Shown here: positions 1 to 9,107 of the stretch, in pieces | Layout of the letters: every line of letters starts with the position of its first letter | Numbering within the stretch: position 1 is the first letter of the stretch | Program-made: the position numbers and the translations under genes | Origin: an uncultured Gammaproteobacteria bacterium | GTDB lineage: Bacteria; Pseudomonadota; Gammaproteobacteria; JAADHQ01 | Assembly: GCA_947258755.1 (NCBI GenBank) | Contig: CAMYJO010000007.1 | Location: 1 to 64,000, forward strand | DNA length: 64,000 nucleotides | Direction: 5' to 3' | The notes under the pieces: generated by a model | Database searches by the model: none | What the model saw: only the letters and a program-made list of their open reading frames with translations | Told to the model about the DNA's origin: nothing

Positions 1-771
1 TGGCTCACTACCTGTGACCTTGCTCTCACGGTCAGTCATTGTACCGGTAACCGTCTTGCCTTTAGCCGTTTGTGAAACACCGACCTTGCGATCCTGTGGT
101 GATGGTGCCGCATTACAGAAACCGCTGTACTGTTCCTGTCCGACATAATCATCACCGGTGATGTTGCGGCAGCTGCCCGGCTCATCACCGGTCATACGCT
201 CGCGTCGGCCAACCATTGTGCCGGTCACACTGCCACCGCGTAGTGTAGCGCTGACACCGACCTTGGCTGGTGCAACACCAATGTCTTCCGCCTGGGCATA
301 CTGTGTACCGGTAAGAGCGCGGTTCATACCTGGCTCATCACCCGTCACTTTTTCTGAACGACCAACATTGTTACCAGTCATCGCTTTACCCTTGTTTGTT
401 TGCGCAACAGTCACCTTGCGTGGTGCCTTGGTCATCAATTCACCACAATAGCCCTGCGATTGCTCAGCACTGATATATTCGTCACCTGTTACATTTTTAC
501 AGGTACCGGCTTCATCACCGGTGACACCGCTAGCACGACCAACGCGTGTACCACTAACCGGGTTACCGCTCGAGGTCGATGTCACATTGACCTTACGTGG
601 CGCCGCCTTTGGATCGGCCTGACAAAAATCACGAAAAATGTCGGCACCCAGATATTCAGTACCTGTAACTGTACGGCAGGTACTGGGCTCATCACCGGTG
701 ACACTGGTGCTGCGACCAACCATGGTTCCGGTAACGGTCTGACCCTCGGCCGTTTCGCTGGCACCGACTTT
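1..771 (-). repeat. CsoS2 middle-region protein repeats, five units (the last one partial)
   Basis: Translated units start KVGASETAEG, KVNVTSTSSG, KVTVAQTNKG, KVGVSATLRG and KVGVSQTAKG, each followed by VTGT/VTGDE motifs. Confidence 0.85.
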
Positions 772-1491
772 CCACGGTGCATCCTGCGCAGCACCCGTAT
801 CATCTGATCCTTTTGGGCGACGACGACCGCAAGGCTCAGATTTTTTCTGACCTGCAGAACCGTTTTTGCTGCGCTGCTCACGCAATACCTTGGAAAGGTC
901 ACGGCTATTCAAGTTTGGATTGCCTGCACGTGCTGTTTGCGCTGCAGACATTCCATTCTTGTTGATACCCGCCTTGCCTCGATTAGACGTAGCTTCACGA
1001 CGTGCCAGTGAGGCAATGCGTGCAACCGAGCGATTGATCGATTGCTTCGCCTGACTAATGCTAGCCGCTGTTGCTACCGGCGCAGTTACCGGTTTCATGC
1101 TGGCTTTACATTCAGCTCGAGTACCGTCACAACCACAACCACAGCCTTTCTTTTCAGGCGTAGCTGTCGTTGCTGCTGCAGGCGTCGCTGTCGATGCAGA
1201 CTGACTAGCCGGCATTTCATCAGAACGCGTCCGGTCCTTGCTCTGGATACCGGATTTTCCGCTACTGGACATCGCCAGACGGCGCGCTATGGAAGCAGCA
1301 CGGCCAACATTAGCCGATGTGCTTGCAGGCGCCGCATAGGCAGTTGCAGTTGCAGCAGGTGCTGAAACCGCAGCCGATCTAGACTGTGCAGTTCTCTGAG
1401 CAGTATTTGACGGTATCGAAGCCTTGCCTGATGTTGACATGGCTTGACGTCGCGCCTTTACCAGCTCACGTGTGCTCTGTGGTTGTGCCAT
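1..1491 (-). CDS. csoS2: Carboxysome assembly scaffold protein CsoS2, N-terminal and part of the middle region (truncated by window start)
   Basis: Minus-strand open frame from ATG at 1491 (MAQPQSTRELVKARRQAMSTSGKA...) running off the window; arginine-rich N-motifs (VARIASLARREATSNRGKAGI) followed by repeats of the form KVxxSxTxxGxxVTGTxVGRSxxVTGDEPGxCRxVTGTEY; directly downstream of cbbS. Confidence 0.93.
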   Translation of the reverse strand, partial: MAQPQSTRELVKARRQAMSTSGKASIPSNTAQRTAQSRSAAVSAPAATATAYAAPASTSANVGRAASIARRLAMSSSGKSGIQSKDRTRSDEMPASQSASTATPAAATTATPEKKGCGCGCDGTRAECKASMKPVTAPVATAASISQAKQSINRSVARIASLARREATSNRGKAGINKNGMSAAQTARAGNPNLNSRDLSKVLREQRSKNGSAGQKKSEPCGRRRPKGSDDTGAAQDAPWKVGASETAEGQTVTGTMVGRSTSVTGDEPSTCRTVTGTEYLGADIFRDFCQADPKAAPRKVNVTSTSSGNPVSGTRVGRASGVTGDEAGTCKNVTGDEYISAEQSQGYCGELMTKAPRKVTVAQTNKGKAMTGNNVGRSEKVTGDEPGMNRALTGTQYAQAEDIGVAPAKVGVSATLRGGSVTGTMVGRRERMTGDEPGSCRNITGDDYVGQEQYSGFCNAAPSPQDRKVGVSQTAKGKTVTGTMTDRESKVTGSEP

Positions 1492-1528
1492 CGTTAACCC
1501 CGTTGCGTCATGATTGTTGCAATCACTG

Positions 1529-1559
1529 TTGTCCTACTACAACCCACCACCTTGGTGGG
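1529..1559. promoter_or_regulatory. Hairpin-forming sequence in cbbS-csoS2 intergenic region
   Basis: CCCACCA-cct-TGGTGGG (1543-1559) plus overlapping GTTGT-cctact-ACAAC (1529-1543). Confidence 0.55.
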
Positions 1560-1580
1560 CAACAGTATCGTCGTTCTCTC

Positions 1581-1922
1581 TTAACGTCCTTCGTAAACTA
1601 CGAAACATGAACCCTGTGACTGGGTGTAACTATCGTAGCCAAGCAAACGTACGTGATGATCAGGGAACGCACGGTGACAGGCTTCGAGTTCACTCAGTAC
1701 AGTACTGATATTTGTTTCACCGAAAAACGGCAGTTTCCACATGGTCCAGTAATGATCCATGGAGTTACTTGGATGCTCATGCTCGATCGCAGGCGACCAA
1801 CCATTGGCAATAATGTAAGCAACCTGCGCCTGGATTTCGTTCGCGTCCATCTTAGGCAGGAAGCCGAAAGTTTCGAGTGTTTGGGAAGTTTCGTAGTTAC
1901 CCATATCATTCGTCATTGGCAT
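1581..1922 (-). CDS. cbbS: Ribulose-bisphosphate carboxylase small subunit (form IA)
   Basis: 113 aa; ETFGFLPKM, NGWSPAIEHEHP, YWTMWKLPFFGET, ACHRAFPDHHVRLLGYD are RuBisCO small-subunit motifs; downstream of cbbL. Confidence 0.96.
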   Translation of the reverse strand: MPMTNDMGNYETSQTLETFGFLPKMDANEIQAQVAYIIANGWSPAIEHEHPSNSMDHYWTMWKLPFFGETNISTVLSELEACHRAFPDHHVRLLGYDSYTQSQGSCFVVYEGR

Positions 1923-1978
1923 GCTCTTATTCCTCGTATATGTTTATTCGATATCAAGTTTGTCAACGAGACGTGAGA

Positions 1979-3394
1979 TTAGCTCACGTCCAGTTTGTCA
2001 ACAGTTTCAAATTCGAAGACGATTTCTTTCCATGTCTCCATCGCGATAGCCAATTCAGGGCTAGTACGTGCAGCTTCGGTCAGAATGTCACGAGATTCTT
2101 TCTCGATCTGACGACCTTCGTTACGTGCCTTGACACTTGCTTCAAGCGCAACACGGTTAGCAGCAGCACCTGCGGCATTACCCCATGGGTGACCCTGTGT
2201 ACCACCACCGAACTGCAGTACAGAATCATCACCGAAGATAGTAACCAGTGCCGGCATGTGCCATACGTGGATACCACCAGAAGCGACGGCAAATACGCCA
2301 GGCATTGAGCCCCAGTCCTGATCGAAGAAAACACCACGAGAGCGATCTTCTGGTACGAAAGATTCACGCAGCTGATCTACGAAACCTAATGTAGAGTTAC
2401 GGTCACCTTCGAGCTTACCAACAACAGTACCTGTATGCAGGTGGTCACCACCAGACAGACGCAGACACTTGGCCAGTACGCGGAAGTGAATACCGTGTTT
2501 CGGATGACGGTCAATTACCGCATGCATCGCACGGTGAATATGTAACAGCATGCCATTGTCACGACACCAGTTAGCCAGACCCGTATTTGCTGTAAAACCA
2601 CCGGTCAGGAAGTCATGCATGATAATCGGGCAACCTACTTCCTTAGCGAATTCTGCACGTTTGTACATTTCTTCAGGAGTAGAAGCGGTTACGTTCAGGT
2701 AATGACCCTTACGCTCGCCAGTTTCGCGTTGTGCTTTGTCAATCGCTTCAGCAACGAACTCGAAACGGTCACGCCAGCGCATGAATGGCTGTGAGTTTAC
2801 GTTCTCGTCATCCTTAGTCAGGTCAAGACCGCCGCGCAAACATTCGTATACTGCACGACCGTAGTTTTTAGCAGACAGACCTAATTTAGGCTTGATTGTC
2901 GCACCCAACATTGGACGACCGTATTTGTTCAAACGATCACGTTCAACCTGGATACCAGCTGGTGGTCCACCACAAGTCTTGATGTACGCGATTGGGAAAC
3001 GAATGTCTTCCAGACGCAGATGCTTCAGAGCCTTGAATCCGAATACGTTACCAACCAGTGAAGTCAGTACGTTAACGACAGAACCTTCTTCGAACAGATC
3101 AATCGGATATGCAACGAAAGCATAGAAAGATTCAGGGTCGCCTGGTACGTCTTCTATTCGATAGGCGCGGCCCTTGTAGAATTCAAGGTCAGTCAGCAGT
3201 TCAGACCACACCGTACTCCAGGTACCGGTCGAGCTTTCTGCAGCTACCGCAGCAGCGACCTCTTCGCGAGGTACTTCAGGCTGACCCGTGACCTTGAAAC
3301 AGGCCAGTAAGTCGGTATCGAGTGGTACATAATCCGGGGTCCAGTATTTATCGCGGTATTCCTTAACACCCGCTTTATAGGATTTTTCAGCCAT
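1979..3394 (-). CDS. cbbL: Ribulose-bisphosphate carboxylase large subunit (form IA)
   Basis: 471 aa; catalytic [47 protein letters not shown] and [20 protein letters not shown]. Confidence 0.98.
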   Translation of the reverse strand: MAEKSYKAGVKEYRDKYWTPDYVPLDTDLLACFKVTGQPEVPREEVAAAVAAESSTGTWSTVWSELLTDLEFYKGRAYRIEDVPGDPESFYAFVAYPIDLFEEGSVVNVLTSLVGNVFGFKALKHLRLEDIRFPIAYIKTCGGPPAGIQVERDRLNKYGRPMLGATIKPKLGLSAKNYGRAVYECLRGGLDLTKDDENVNSQPFMRWRDRFEFVAEAIDKAQRETGERKGHYLNVTASTPEEMYKRAEFAKEVGCPIIMHDFLTGGFTANTGLANWCRDNGMLLHIHRAMHAVIDRHPKHGIHFRVLAKCLRLSGGDHLHTGTVVGKLEGDRNSTLGFVDQLRESFVPEDRSRGVFFDQDWGSMPGVFAVASGGIHVWHMPALVTIFGDDSVLQFGGGTQGHPWGNAAGAAANRVALEASVKARNEGRQIEKESRDILTEAARTSPELAIAMETWKEIVFEFETVDKLDVS

Positions 3395-3660
3395 AATCGT
3401 CTCCTGTTTCGTCGCGTAGAATGGTTCTTACTGTTTTTTCAGTGTGTAGTTTAAATCGTAATTACTGAAGCATAGGCATTAACCGATGCATGTTCCAATT
3501 GATATTTTATTAATAAACTATAGTTAAATATCTATGGGTTAATTTTGGCAATCAAAAATCTGATCTTTCAGAGACACCGGAGCATACACCATCGTTAGCC
3601 AAACCGCATCATTAATTATGTACGCATGAGCCCGACATAATTACTCTGATATTTATCACT

Positions 3661-3682
3661 GTTACAGGCCGAAGCCTGTAAC
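3661..3682. promoter_or_regulatory. Perfect hairpin between Nudix gene and cbbL
   Basis: GTTACAGGC-cgaa-GCCTGTAAC, 9-bp perfect stem with a 4-nt loop. Confidence 0.6.
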
Positions 3683-3774
3683 GATGCTGTGTTTTTCATT
3701 GCCTAAAAGCTATTTTTTTCCTCAATTTTCATAACGAAATTAATGCCGACATCAGTCGCCATCCCTAAAGTTAA

Positions 3775-4350
3775 TCACGCTATCCTGTTATGTGCGTAAG
3801 CATTTCGTAACTGCCGGGTTTTCTCCAGCATTCGATAAGTCGAGCGATTGTTGTTGTAACGCGTCACCTCCAGCGTGCTGACCCAGATGACATCGTGCGA
3901 TTCATCATTTCCGGGCACCGGCAGGCTATCGTCAATCTCGACCAGAAAACGAATATCGATATGTTCATGGCGTGGATCACCATGCATCGCCGGGATCGTA
4001 TGAATATCCACGTCAAATATATCTGCACCCAGCAAATGGATGTGTGCGGCATCGATACCGGTTTCTTCAGCGGTTTCGCGTAATGCCACACGCATAATAT
4101 CGGTATCGCCATCGGCATGCCCGCCCGGTTGAAACCACTGATCGATTTTGCGGTGATGCATCATCAACACCTTGCTTCGATCCGGGCTGACGACCCATGC
4201 CGAACCCGTTACGTGGGCTGGCCACAGTTCACGATAAAAAATCTCGCTATTCGCTTCAACATACATGAGCGCACGTTTAATATAACCTGCCTCGTCCATA
4301 AAGCGGGTCTGATGTTGATTTAATAATGTCAGCAGTTCCTGTCGATGCAT
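3775..4350 (-). CDS. Nudix hydrolase
   Basis: FQPGGHADGDTDIMRVALRETAEETGI matches a Nudix box variant; ATG at 4350 lies 1 nt after the csoS1D stop (the track ORF starts at 4407). Confidence 0.85.
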   Translation of the reverse strand: MHRQELLTLLNQHQTRFMDEAGYIKRALMYVEANSEIFYRELWPAHVTGSAWVVSPDRSKVLMMHHRKIDQWFQPGGHADGDTDIMRVALRETAEETGIDAAHIHLLGADIFDVDIHTIPAMHGDPRHEHIDIRFLVEIDDSLPVPGNDESHDVIWVSTLEVTRYNNNRSTYRMLEKTRQLRNAYAHNRIA

Positions 4351-4351
4351 A

Positions 4352-4966
4352 TCAGGTACCTGATGGATTCTCCACCGCCCTGATTGCAGCAGCTGCAGCT
4401 TCTTCAACGTCGGCTTCGTTACCAGACAGCGTTAAACGCCCATACGCACCGACTGCGCGCACGTCAATCAGAGTAATATTGGCTGCTTTTTCGGCCTGAT
4501 TGGCAGCATAAACGATGTATCCGGCCGGTTGTGTTTCGAGAATGAACATACTCTCACCCGGCAACATCATTGAGCCACCACGGTGTTGACGGTTGATCAG
4601 AACGGCATGGTCCGAGGTCATACCATAAATGATTTCTTTCCATTCGATGTTGCAGTGGTCACGGTCTTCGACCCGTGCGTCAATGCTGGACAGCAGGATT
4701 CTACCAGCCTCGATAACATCACTCTGGTCACGGTGATGGACTACCATCGAACCAAAGGCACGCTCGACGACCTGCTGGGTCAGCTTGACCTGGCTCGCCT
4801 TCAGGGCGATATCGGTGACTTTGTGCACGGCCATGCCCGGAGATACCTCGACCCACAAGCAAGCATCGCCCGGCACGGGCGGAAATCCCTGGGAAACAGA
4901 GGCCATATACTCAGCGAGCTGTGGCTGCAAAGAGTCTATATAGACATAGGTTCTGAGTTCTACCAT
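4352..4966 (-). CDS. csoS1D: Carboxysome shell protein CsoS1D-like (tandem BMC domain)
   Basis: 204 aa; [43 protein letters not shown]...TDIALKAS...[12 protein letters not shown] resembles recalled CsoS1D sequences; second half ends in a BMC-like segment. Confidence 0.88.
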   Translation of the reverse strand: MVELRTYVYIDSLQPQLAEYMASVSQGFPPVPGDACLWVEVSPGMAVHKVTDIALKASQVKLTQQVVERAFGSMVVHHRDQSDVIEAGRILLSSIDARVEDRDHCNIEWKEIIYGMTSDHAVLINRQHRGGSMMLPGESMFILETQPAGYIVYAANQAEKAANITLIDVRAVGAYGRLTLSGNEADVEEAAAAAIRAVENPSGT

Positions 4967-5098
4967 TCTGTATACTTCTTCGCCTTAACCGCCACGTTTC
5001 TGCTCAAATCCGGATATTGTGCCGGCAAGCATCAGTAATTGTTCCCGATACGACCGGCACAAATGCATACTGCCACTTGCAACGGTTCAGGATATGAA

Positions 5099-5112
5099 GC
5101 GCTATATAGCGC
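5099..5112. promoter_or_regulatory. 14-bp perfect palindrome upstream of csoS1D
   Basis: GCGCTATATAGCGC, about 130 bp upstream of the csoS1D start. Confidence 0.4.
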
Positions 5113-5627
5113 AAGATCTGACTAGGGCGAAAAGCATATGAAAAGCAAGACTATTATGCAAATAAATATTAATTTGAGTTTTGATAGATAATTATCTATT
5201 AATAACCCAACGTTGATTTGCTACATAGTTGACTTGCTACATATATTAAAGGTATGTTCGACCAATACACCCTGATTCAATACAGTGCTTGTTGTCAGCC
5301 TGGCGATCCGCCACCGGTGCCAGCATGCGCTCATGCAGAGGGGCGAGTATCGTCGATTTTACCTGCTTCTTCAAGCAGTGCGTTGCAGCAGTGAGGCAGG
5401 GCCTCGAGTCAGGTCGATAAACCATTAAGTTTTTATGATTAATATTCATAAACTGATACATCCAATGCTATTCATTGATTTTTATTAATGAGTCCTATTT
5501 GCACATCCTATTAGTCATAGCCCCACCCAGCAGACATACTACGCGGCAATCAAATTTCGGCTATTGACCCTAATTCCATAGGCGCTCATTAGCGGGTACC
5601 GGGTTTTCTCAAGGATATGTATTTATA

Positions 5628-7778
5628 ATGAATTTACTGCACGCTTTGCTCCCTTTTTTGCGCTGGTTCCCTATGTCAATAAGCACACTACGTGCTGATC
5701 TAATTGCAGGTGTGACAGTAGCCCTGATACTAGTACCACAGAGCATGGCGTATGCCCAACTGGCCGGACTCCCCGTGGTCTACGGCTTATACGCTTCCTT
5801 TATCCCGGTTATCGTCGCTTCACTGTGGGGTTCGTCCAACCAGCTACACACCGGACCCGTTGCCATGTTATCGCTAATGTCTGCGGCAGCACTGATATCG
5901 TTTGCCACGCCTGGTACCACGGATTTTATCCAGCTATCGCTGATGTTGGCGTTAATGGTTGGTGTATTACGTCTCACTTTAGGCGTGTTTCGTCTCGGTG
6001 CGATTGTGAATTTACTGTCCAGTCCGGTGATCGTCGGCTTCACTAACGCGGCCGCGCTCATCATTGGCCTGTCACAACTCAGCAAGGTGATTGGTGTACC
6101 CTTTCCACGGTCTGAATCTTACCTGACTGACCTATGGCGTGTTATCGAACAGATACCCCAACTACATTGGTGGACACTGGCCTTTGCTGCCGGTACATGG
6201 TTACTGATTTCCGGTATGCGGCGTGTCTCTCCGGCCATTCCTGGAGTACTGGTAGCTGTGGTTGCCGCCACAGTTATCAGCGCCGTAGCAGGCTATGAAG
6301 ACAAGTCGACGATAAATACAAAACAAATTCTCGATGCGCAAGTAGTGCAAAAGATAAACAGCTACAGCAAAACACAAAGTAGAATTGCCGAACTCACCGA
6401 CCAGACTGCCAATTACAGTCAACAAGCACAAAAACTTGAGCAAGCTGGTGGCATCGACAATATTAAAGTAGCAAAAAACCTGCTGGCACAGGTCGCTGTC
6501 AACGAATACGAACTTGCACAACTAAAACAGACCAGCAACCTGCTTAAAGTGGATTTACACAGCATAACACTACATGGCAGCACGGATGCGAATGGGGAGT
6601 TGGTATTGAATAGCGCCAATAACACGGCCGTGGACAGCAATAACGATAATAAAACCTGGCGCATTAGCCATATCAACAATGAAAAAGTAACGCTTTCTGC
6701 AGGCGGTGCCGTGGTCGGTAATATTCCACAGGGCTTACCCAGCTTTCAAGTGCCAGTGATTCATTGGGATTTATTACTGGCATTATTCCCGGCAGCACTA
6801 GTCATGGCCTTGATTGGTTTTATGGAAGCAACGTCAATCTCAAAGGCAATTGCCACATCAACAGGCGAACGTGTCAACACCGGTAAAGAGCTGATTGGCC
6901 AAGGCCTGGCCAATATCGCTGGCAGCTTCTTCGGTTCTTATACGGTCAGCGGCTCATTCTCTCGCTCCGCAGTGGCTGCACGTTCCGGCGCCAAAACCGG
7001 TCTGTTTGCTATTATCAGCGCCCTCGCCGTGGTGTCTGTCCTATTGTTTTTCACGCCTTATTTATATCACCTGCCGCAAGCAGTACTCGCGGTCATCGTC
7101 ATGATGGCAGTCTTTAGCCTGATTCGAATCAAGCCATTGATACACGCCTGGAAGATCGATCGTGTCGGTGGAATCATCGGCATTACAACCTTTATTGTTA
7201 CTTTACTAATGGCTCCATCGATTGCCAATGGCATCCTGCTTGGGATTGCATTAACGATACTGCACTTTTTGATTCAAACAATGAGACCTCGCTCGGAAAT
7301 CGTCAGCCGCAAGGCAGATGGCACACTGGGCGGAATTCGCGCACACCGCCTTGCACCTATTAGTGAACACTTCGTACCGGTACGCTTTGATGGCTCATTA
7401 ACTTTTGTAACAGTCGCCTATTTTGAAGATATGATCCTTGAGGCGCATACTGAATTCCCGCAAGCCGAATTTATTCTGATTATCGGCAGCGGCATCAATG
7501 AAATAGATGCATCCGGCGAAGAAAAGATACGAGAAGTCGCTAAAAGATTGGACGATGTCGGCGTCACCTTGGTATTCAGTAGCCTGAAACACCAGGTCAG
7601 GAAAATCTTGCAAAAAAGCGGCATATGCGAAGATCTGGGGCACGATTCATTCTTCTCTGATAAGGAAACAGCTCTGGAAGTCCTGACGGCGCGCTTAAAT
7701 GCCGCTGCAGATTCAGCCGCCCATGATGACGATGCAGATAAGAATGACATGCCAAATACTAGAACTGTCAATGCTTAA
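5628..7778 (+). CDS. SulP-family anion transporter with C-terminal STAS domain and a long internal insert (possible bicarbonate/sulfate transporter)
   Basis: 716 aa; LVPQSMAYAQLAGLPVVYGLYASFIPVIVASLWGSSNQLHTGPVA SulP signature; C-terminal STAS-like segment. Confidence 0.93.
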   Translation: MNLLHALLPFLRWFPMSISTLRADLIAGVTVALILVPQSMAYAQLAGLPVVYGLYASFIPVIVASLWGSSNQLHTGPVAMLSLMSAAALISFATPGTTDFIQLSLMLALMVGVLRLTLGVFRLGAIVNLLSSPVIVGFTNAAALIIGLSQLSKVIGVPFPRSESYLTDLWRVIEQIPQLHWWTLAFAAGTWLLISGMRRVSPAIPGVLVAVVAATVISAVAGYEDKSTINTKQILDAQVVQKINSYSKTQSRIAELTDQTANYSQQAQKLEQAGGIDNIKVAKNLLAQVAVNEYELAQLKQTSNLLKVDLHSITLHGSTDANGELVLNSANNTAVDSNNDNKTWRISHINNEKVTLSAGGAVVGNIPQGLPSFQVPVIHWDLLLALFPAALVMALIGFMEATSISKAIATSTGERVNTGKELIGQGLANIAGSFFGSYTVSGSFSRSAVAARSGAKTGLFAIISALAVVSVLLFFTPYLYHLPQAVLAVIVMMAVFSLIRIKPLIHAWKIDRVGGIIGITTFIVTLLMAPSIANGILLGIALTILHFLIQTMRPRSEIVSRKADGTLGGIRAHRLAPISEHFVPVRFDGSLTFVTVAYFEDMILEAHTEFPQAEFILIIGSGINEIDASGEEKIREVAKRLDDVGVTLVFSSLKHQVRKILQKSGICEDLGHDSFFSDKETALEVLTARLNAAADSAAHDDDADKNDMPNTRTVNA

Positions 7779-8004
7779 GCATTTTACCCATTCCCTGCAG
7801 AATCCGATTGGCGCAAAATTTTCTGCTGATCGTCATCACCTGTTATTTCGTTTCAGCGATGTATACCGGTTCTTTCGCGTATAAATAACACAATCCTCGG
7901 CAACTAATTATCACTAAACACAATGATTTACGTTACTGCCATTGTGATAAGCTCGCATACTTGGTAAATTATACGCTCTTACCTAATCTGAAAACTTAAT
8001 TACT

Positions 8005-9051
8005 ATGACACTGCTTCTTGTATACCTTGCCATCGCCATCGGCGTCTCATTTATCTGTTCCATTCTTGAAGCGGTTTTACTATCAATCACTCCCAGTTAT
8101 ATCGAAATAACACAGGCAAACAAACCGCGTGCCGGTAAGCTACTGACATCTGTCAAAGAGCAACTGGATGAATCGCTATCCAGCATACTCATCCTCAATA
8201 CCTTCGCGCACACGATGGGCGCTGCCGGCGTCGGTTCACAAGCACTTCTTGTTTATGGTGAAAAGTGGGAAACCTTGATCGCCGTGTTACTGACATTGGC
8301 GATTCTATATTTTTCAGAAATCATCCCCAAAACCCTCGGCGCAACCTACTGGCAAAAATTGGCTATCCCGGCGGCCTTCACCATAAAGTGGCTGGTGAAG
8401 CTGGTTTACCCGTTAGTATGGATTTCTACACGTCTTACCAAACTTTTCAGCAAAAACAAGAGTAATGAAATCACTCGCGAGGAAATCATCGCCCTTGCTT
8501 CACTAGGCCATAAAGACGGTATCTTGTTTCAGCAGGAAAACCAGTACCTGTCGAACATCCTGCGTCTACGTGAGGTCCGCAGCGAACAAATCCTCACCCC
8601 GCGCTCAGTAGTACACATGTTCGAGCAATCAACCAGTGTGTCTGATGCCCTGAATGAACCCAGAACGCGTGAATTTACACGTATGCCCATTTACCAGGAA
8701 AGCTCAGACAATATTACCGGAAAAGTGAATAAATACGATCTGTTTGAAGCAGAGCGCAGCGGCAATGGTGACAAGCCCATCAGTGATTATGCGAAAAAAA
8801 TCTATCGCGTCTCAGAAAAGTTACCCGTACAGCAGCTACTTGATCTGTTTATCAAACACCGCGCTCACTTGTTTCTGGTAGAAGATGAATATGGACAGAC
8901 AGCCGGTATCGTAACGCTCGAAGACGCAATTGAAACCATTCTGGGACGTGAGATTGTCGACGAACGCGACACTACAGCAGACATGCAGGAGCTGGCAAAG
9001 GAAAAATATCGCGAACGCCTGCGCCAGGATGATAAAACCCTTTCTGATTAA
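8005..9051 (+). CDS. CNNM/CorC-type transporter (DUF21 plus CBS domains)
   Basis: 348 aa; N-terminal membrane domain with EIIPKTLGATYW, then TREEIIALASLGHKDGILFQQENQYLSNILRLREVRSEQILTPR and CBS region. Confidence 0.88.
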   Translation: MTLLLVYLAIAIGVSFICSILEAVLLSITPSYIEITQANKPRAGKLLTSVKEQLDESLSSILILNTFAHTMGAAGVGSQALLVYGEKWETLIAVLLTLAILYFSEIIPKTLGATYWQKLAIPAAFTIKWLVKLVYPLVWISTRLTKLFSKNKSNEITREEIIALASLGHKDGILFQQENQYLSNILRLREVRSEQILTPRSVVHMFEQSTSVSDALNEPRTREFTRMPIYQESSDNITGKVNKYDLFEAERSGNGDKPISDYAKKIYRVSEKLPVQQLLDLFIKHRAHLFLVEDEYGQTAGIVTLEDAIETILGREIVDERDTTADMQELAKEKYRERLRQDDKTLSD

Positions 9052-9107
9052 TTTATGCAAAGTAATTAGTAATCGGGAACCTCAGATCATAGTTGCTCAC
9101 TTAAGCA

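Noticed and set aside
1-771. Regularly spaced DNA repeats that might suggest a CRISPR-like array
   Set aside because: They encode CsoS2 protein repeats, are imperfect, and spacing follows the protein unit.
158-1365. Several plus-strand and other-frame ORFs (158-451, 400-807, 582-902, 1042-1365)
   Set aside because: Shadow frames of the repetitive csoS2 coding sequence; compositional bias explains the open frames.
1877-2308. 143-aa plus-strand ORF overlapping cbbL/cbbS
   Set aside because: Antisense to strongly supported RuBisCO genes.
3866-4120. Nudix box with Thr in place of the usual second-position Glu as evidence for an inactive enzyme
   Set aside because: GGHADGD-type variants are, as I recall, common in this Nudix subgroup, so inactivity cannot be claimed.
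5246-5461. 71-aa minus-strand ORF in the csoS1D-SulP intergenic region
   Set aside because: No recognisable motif, low-complexity composition, no clear ribosome-binding site.
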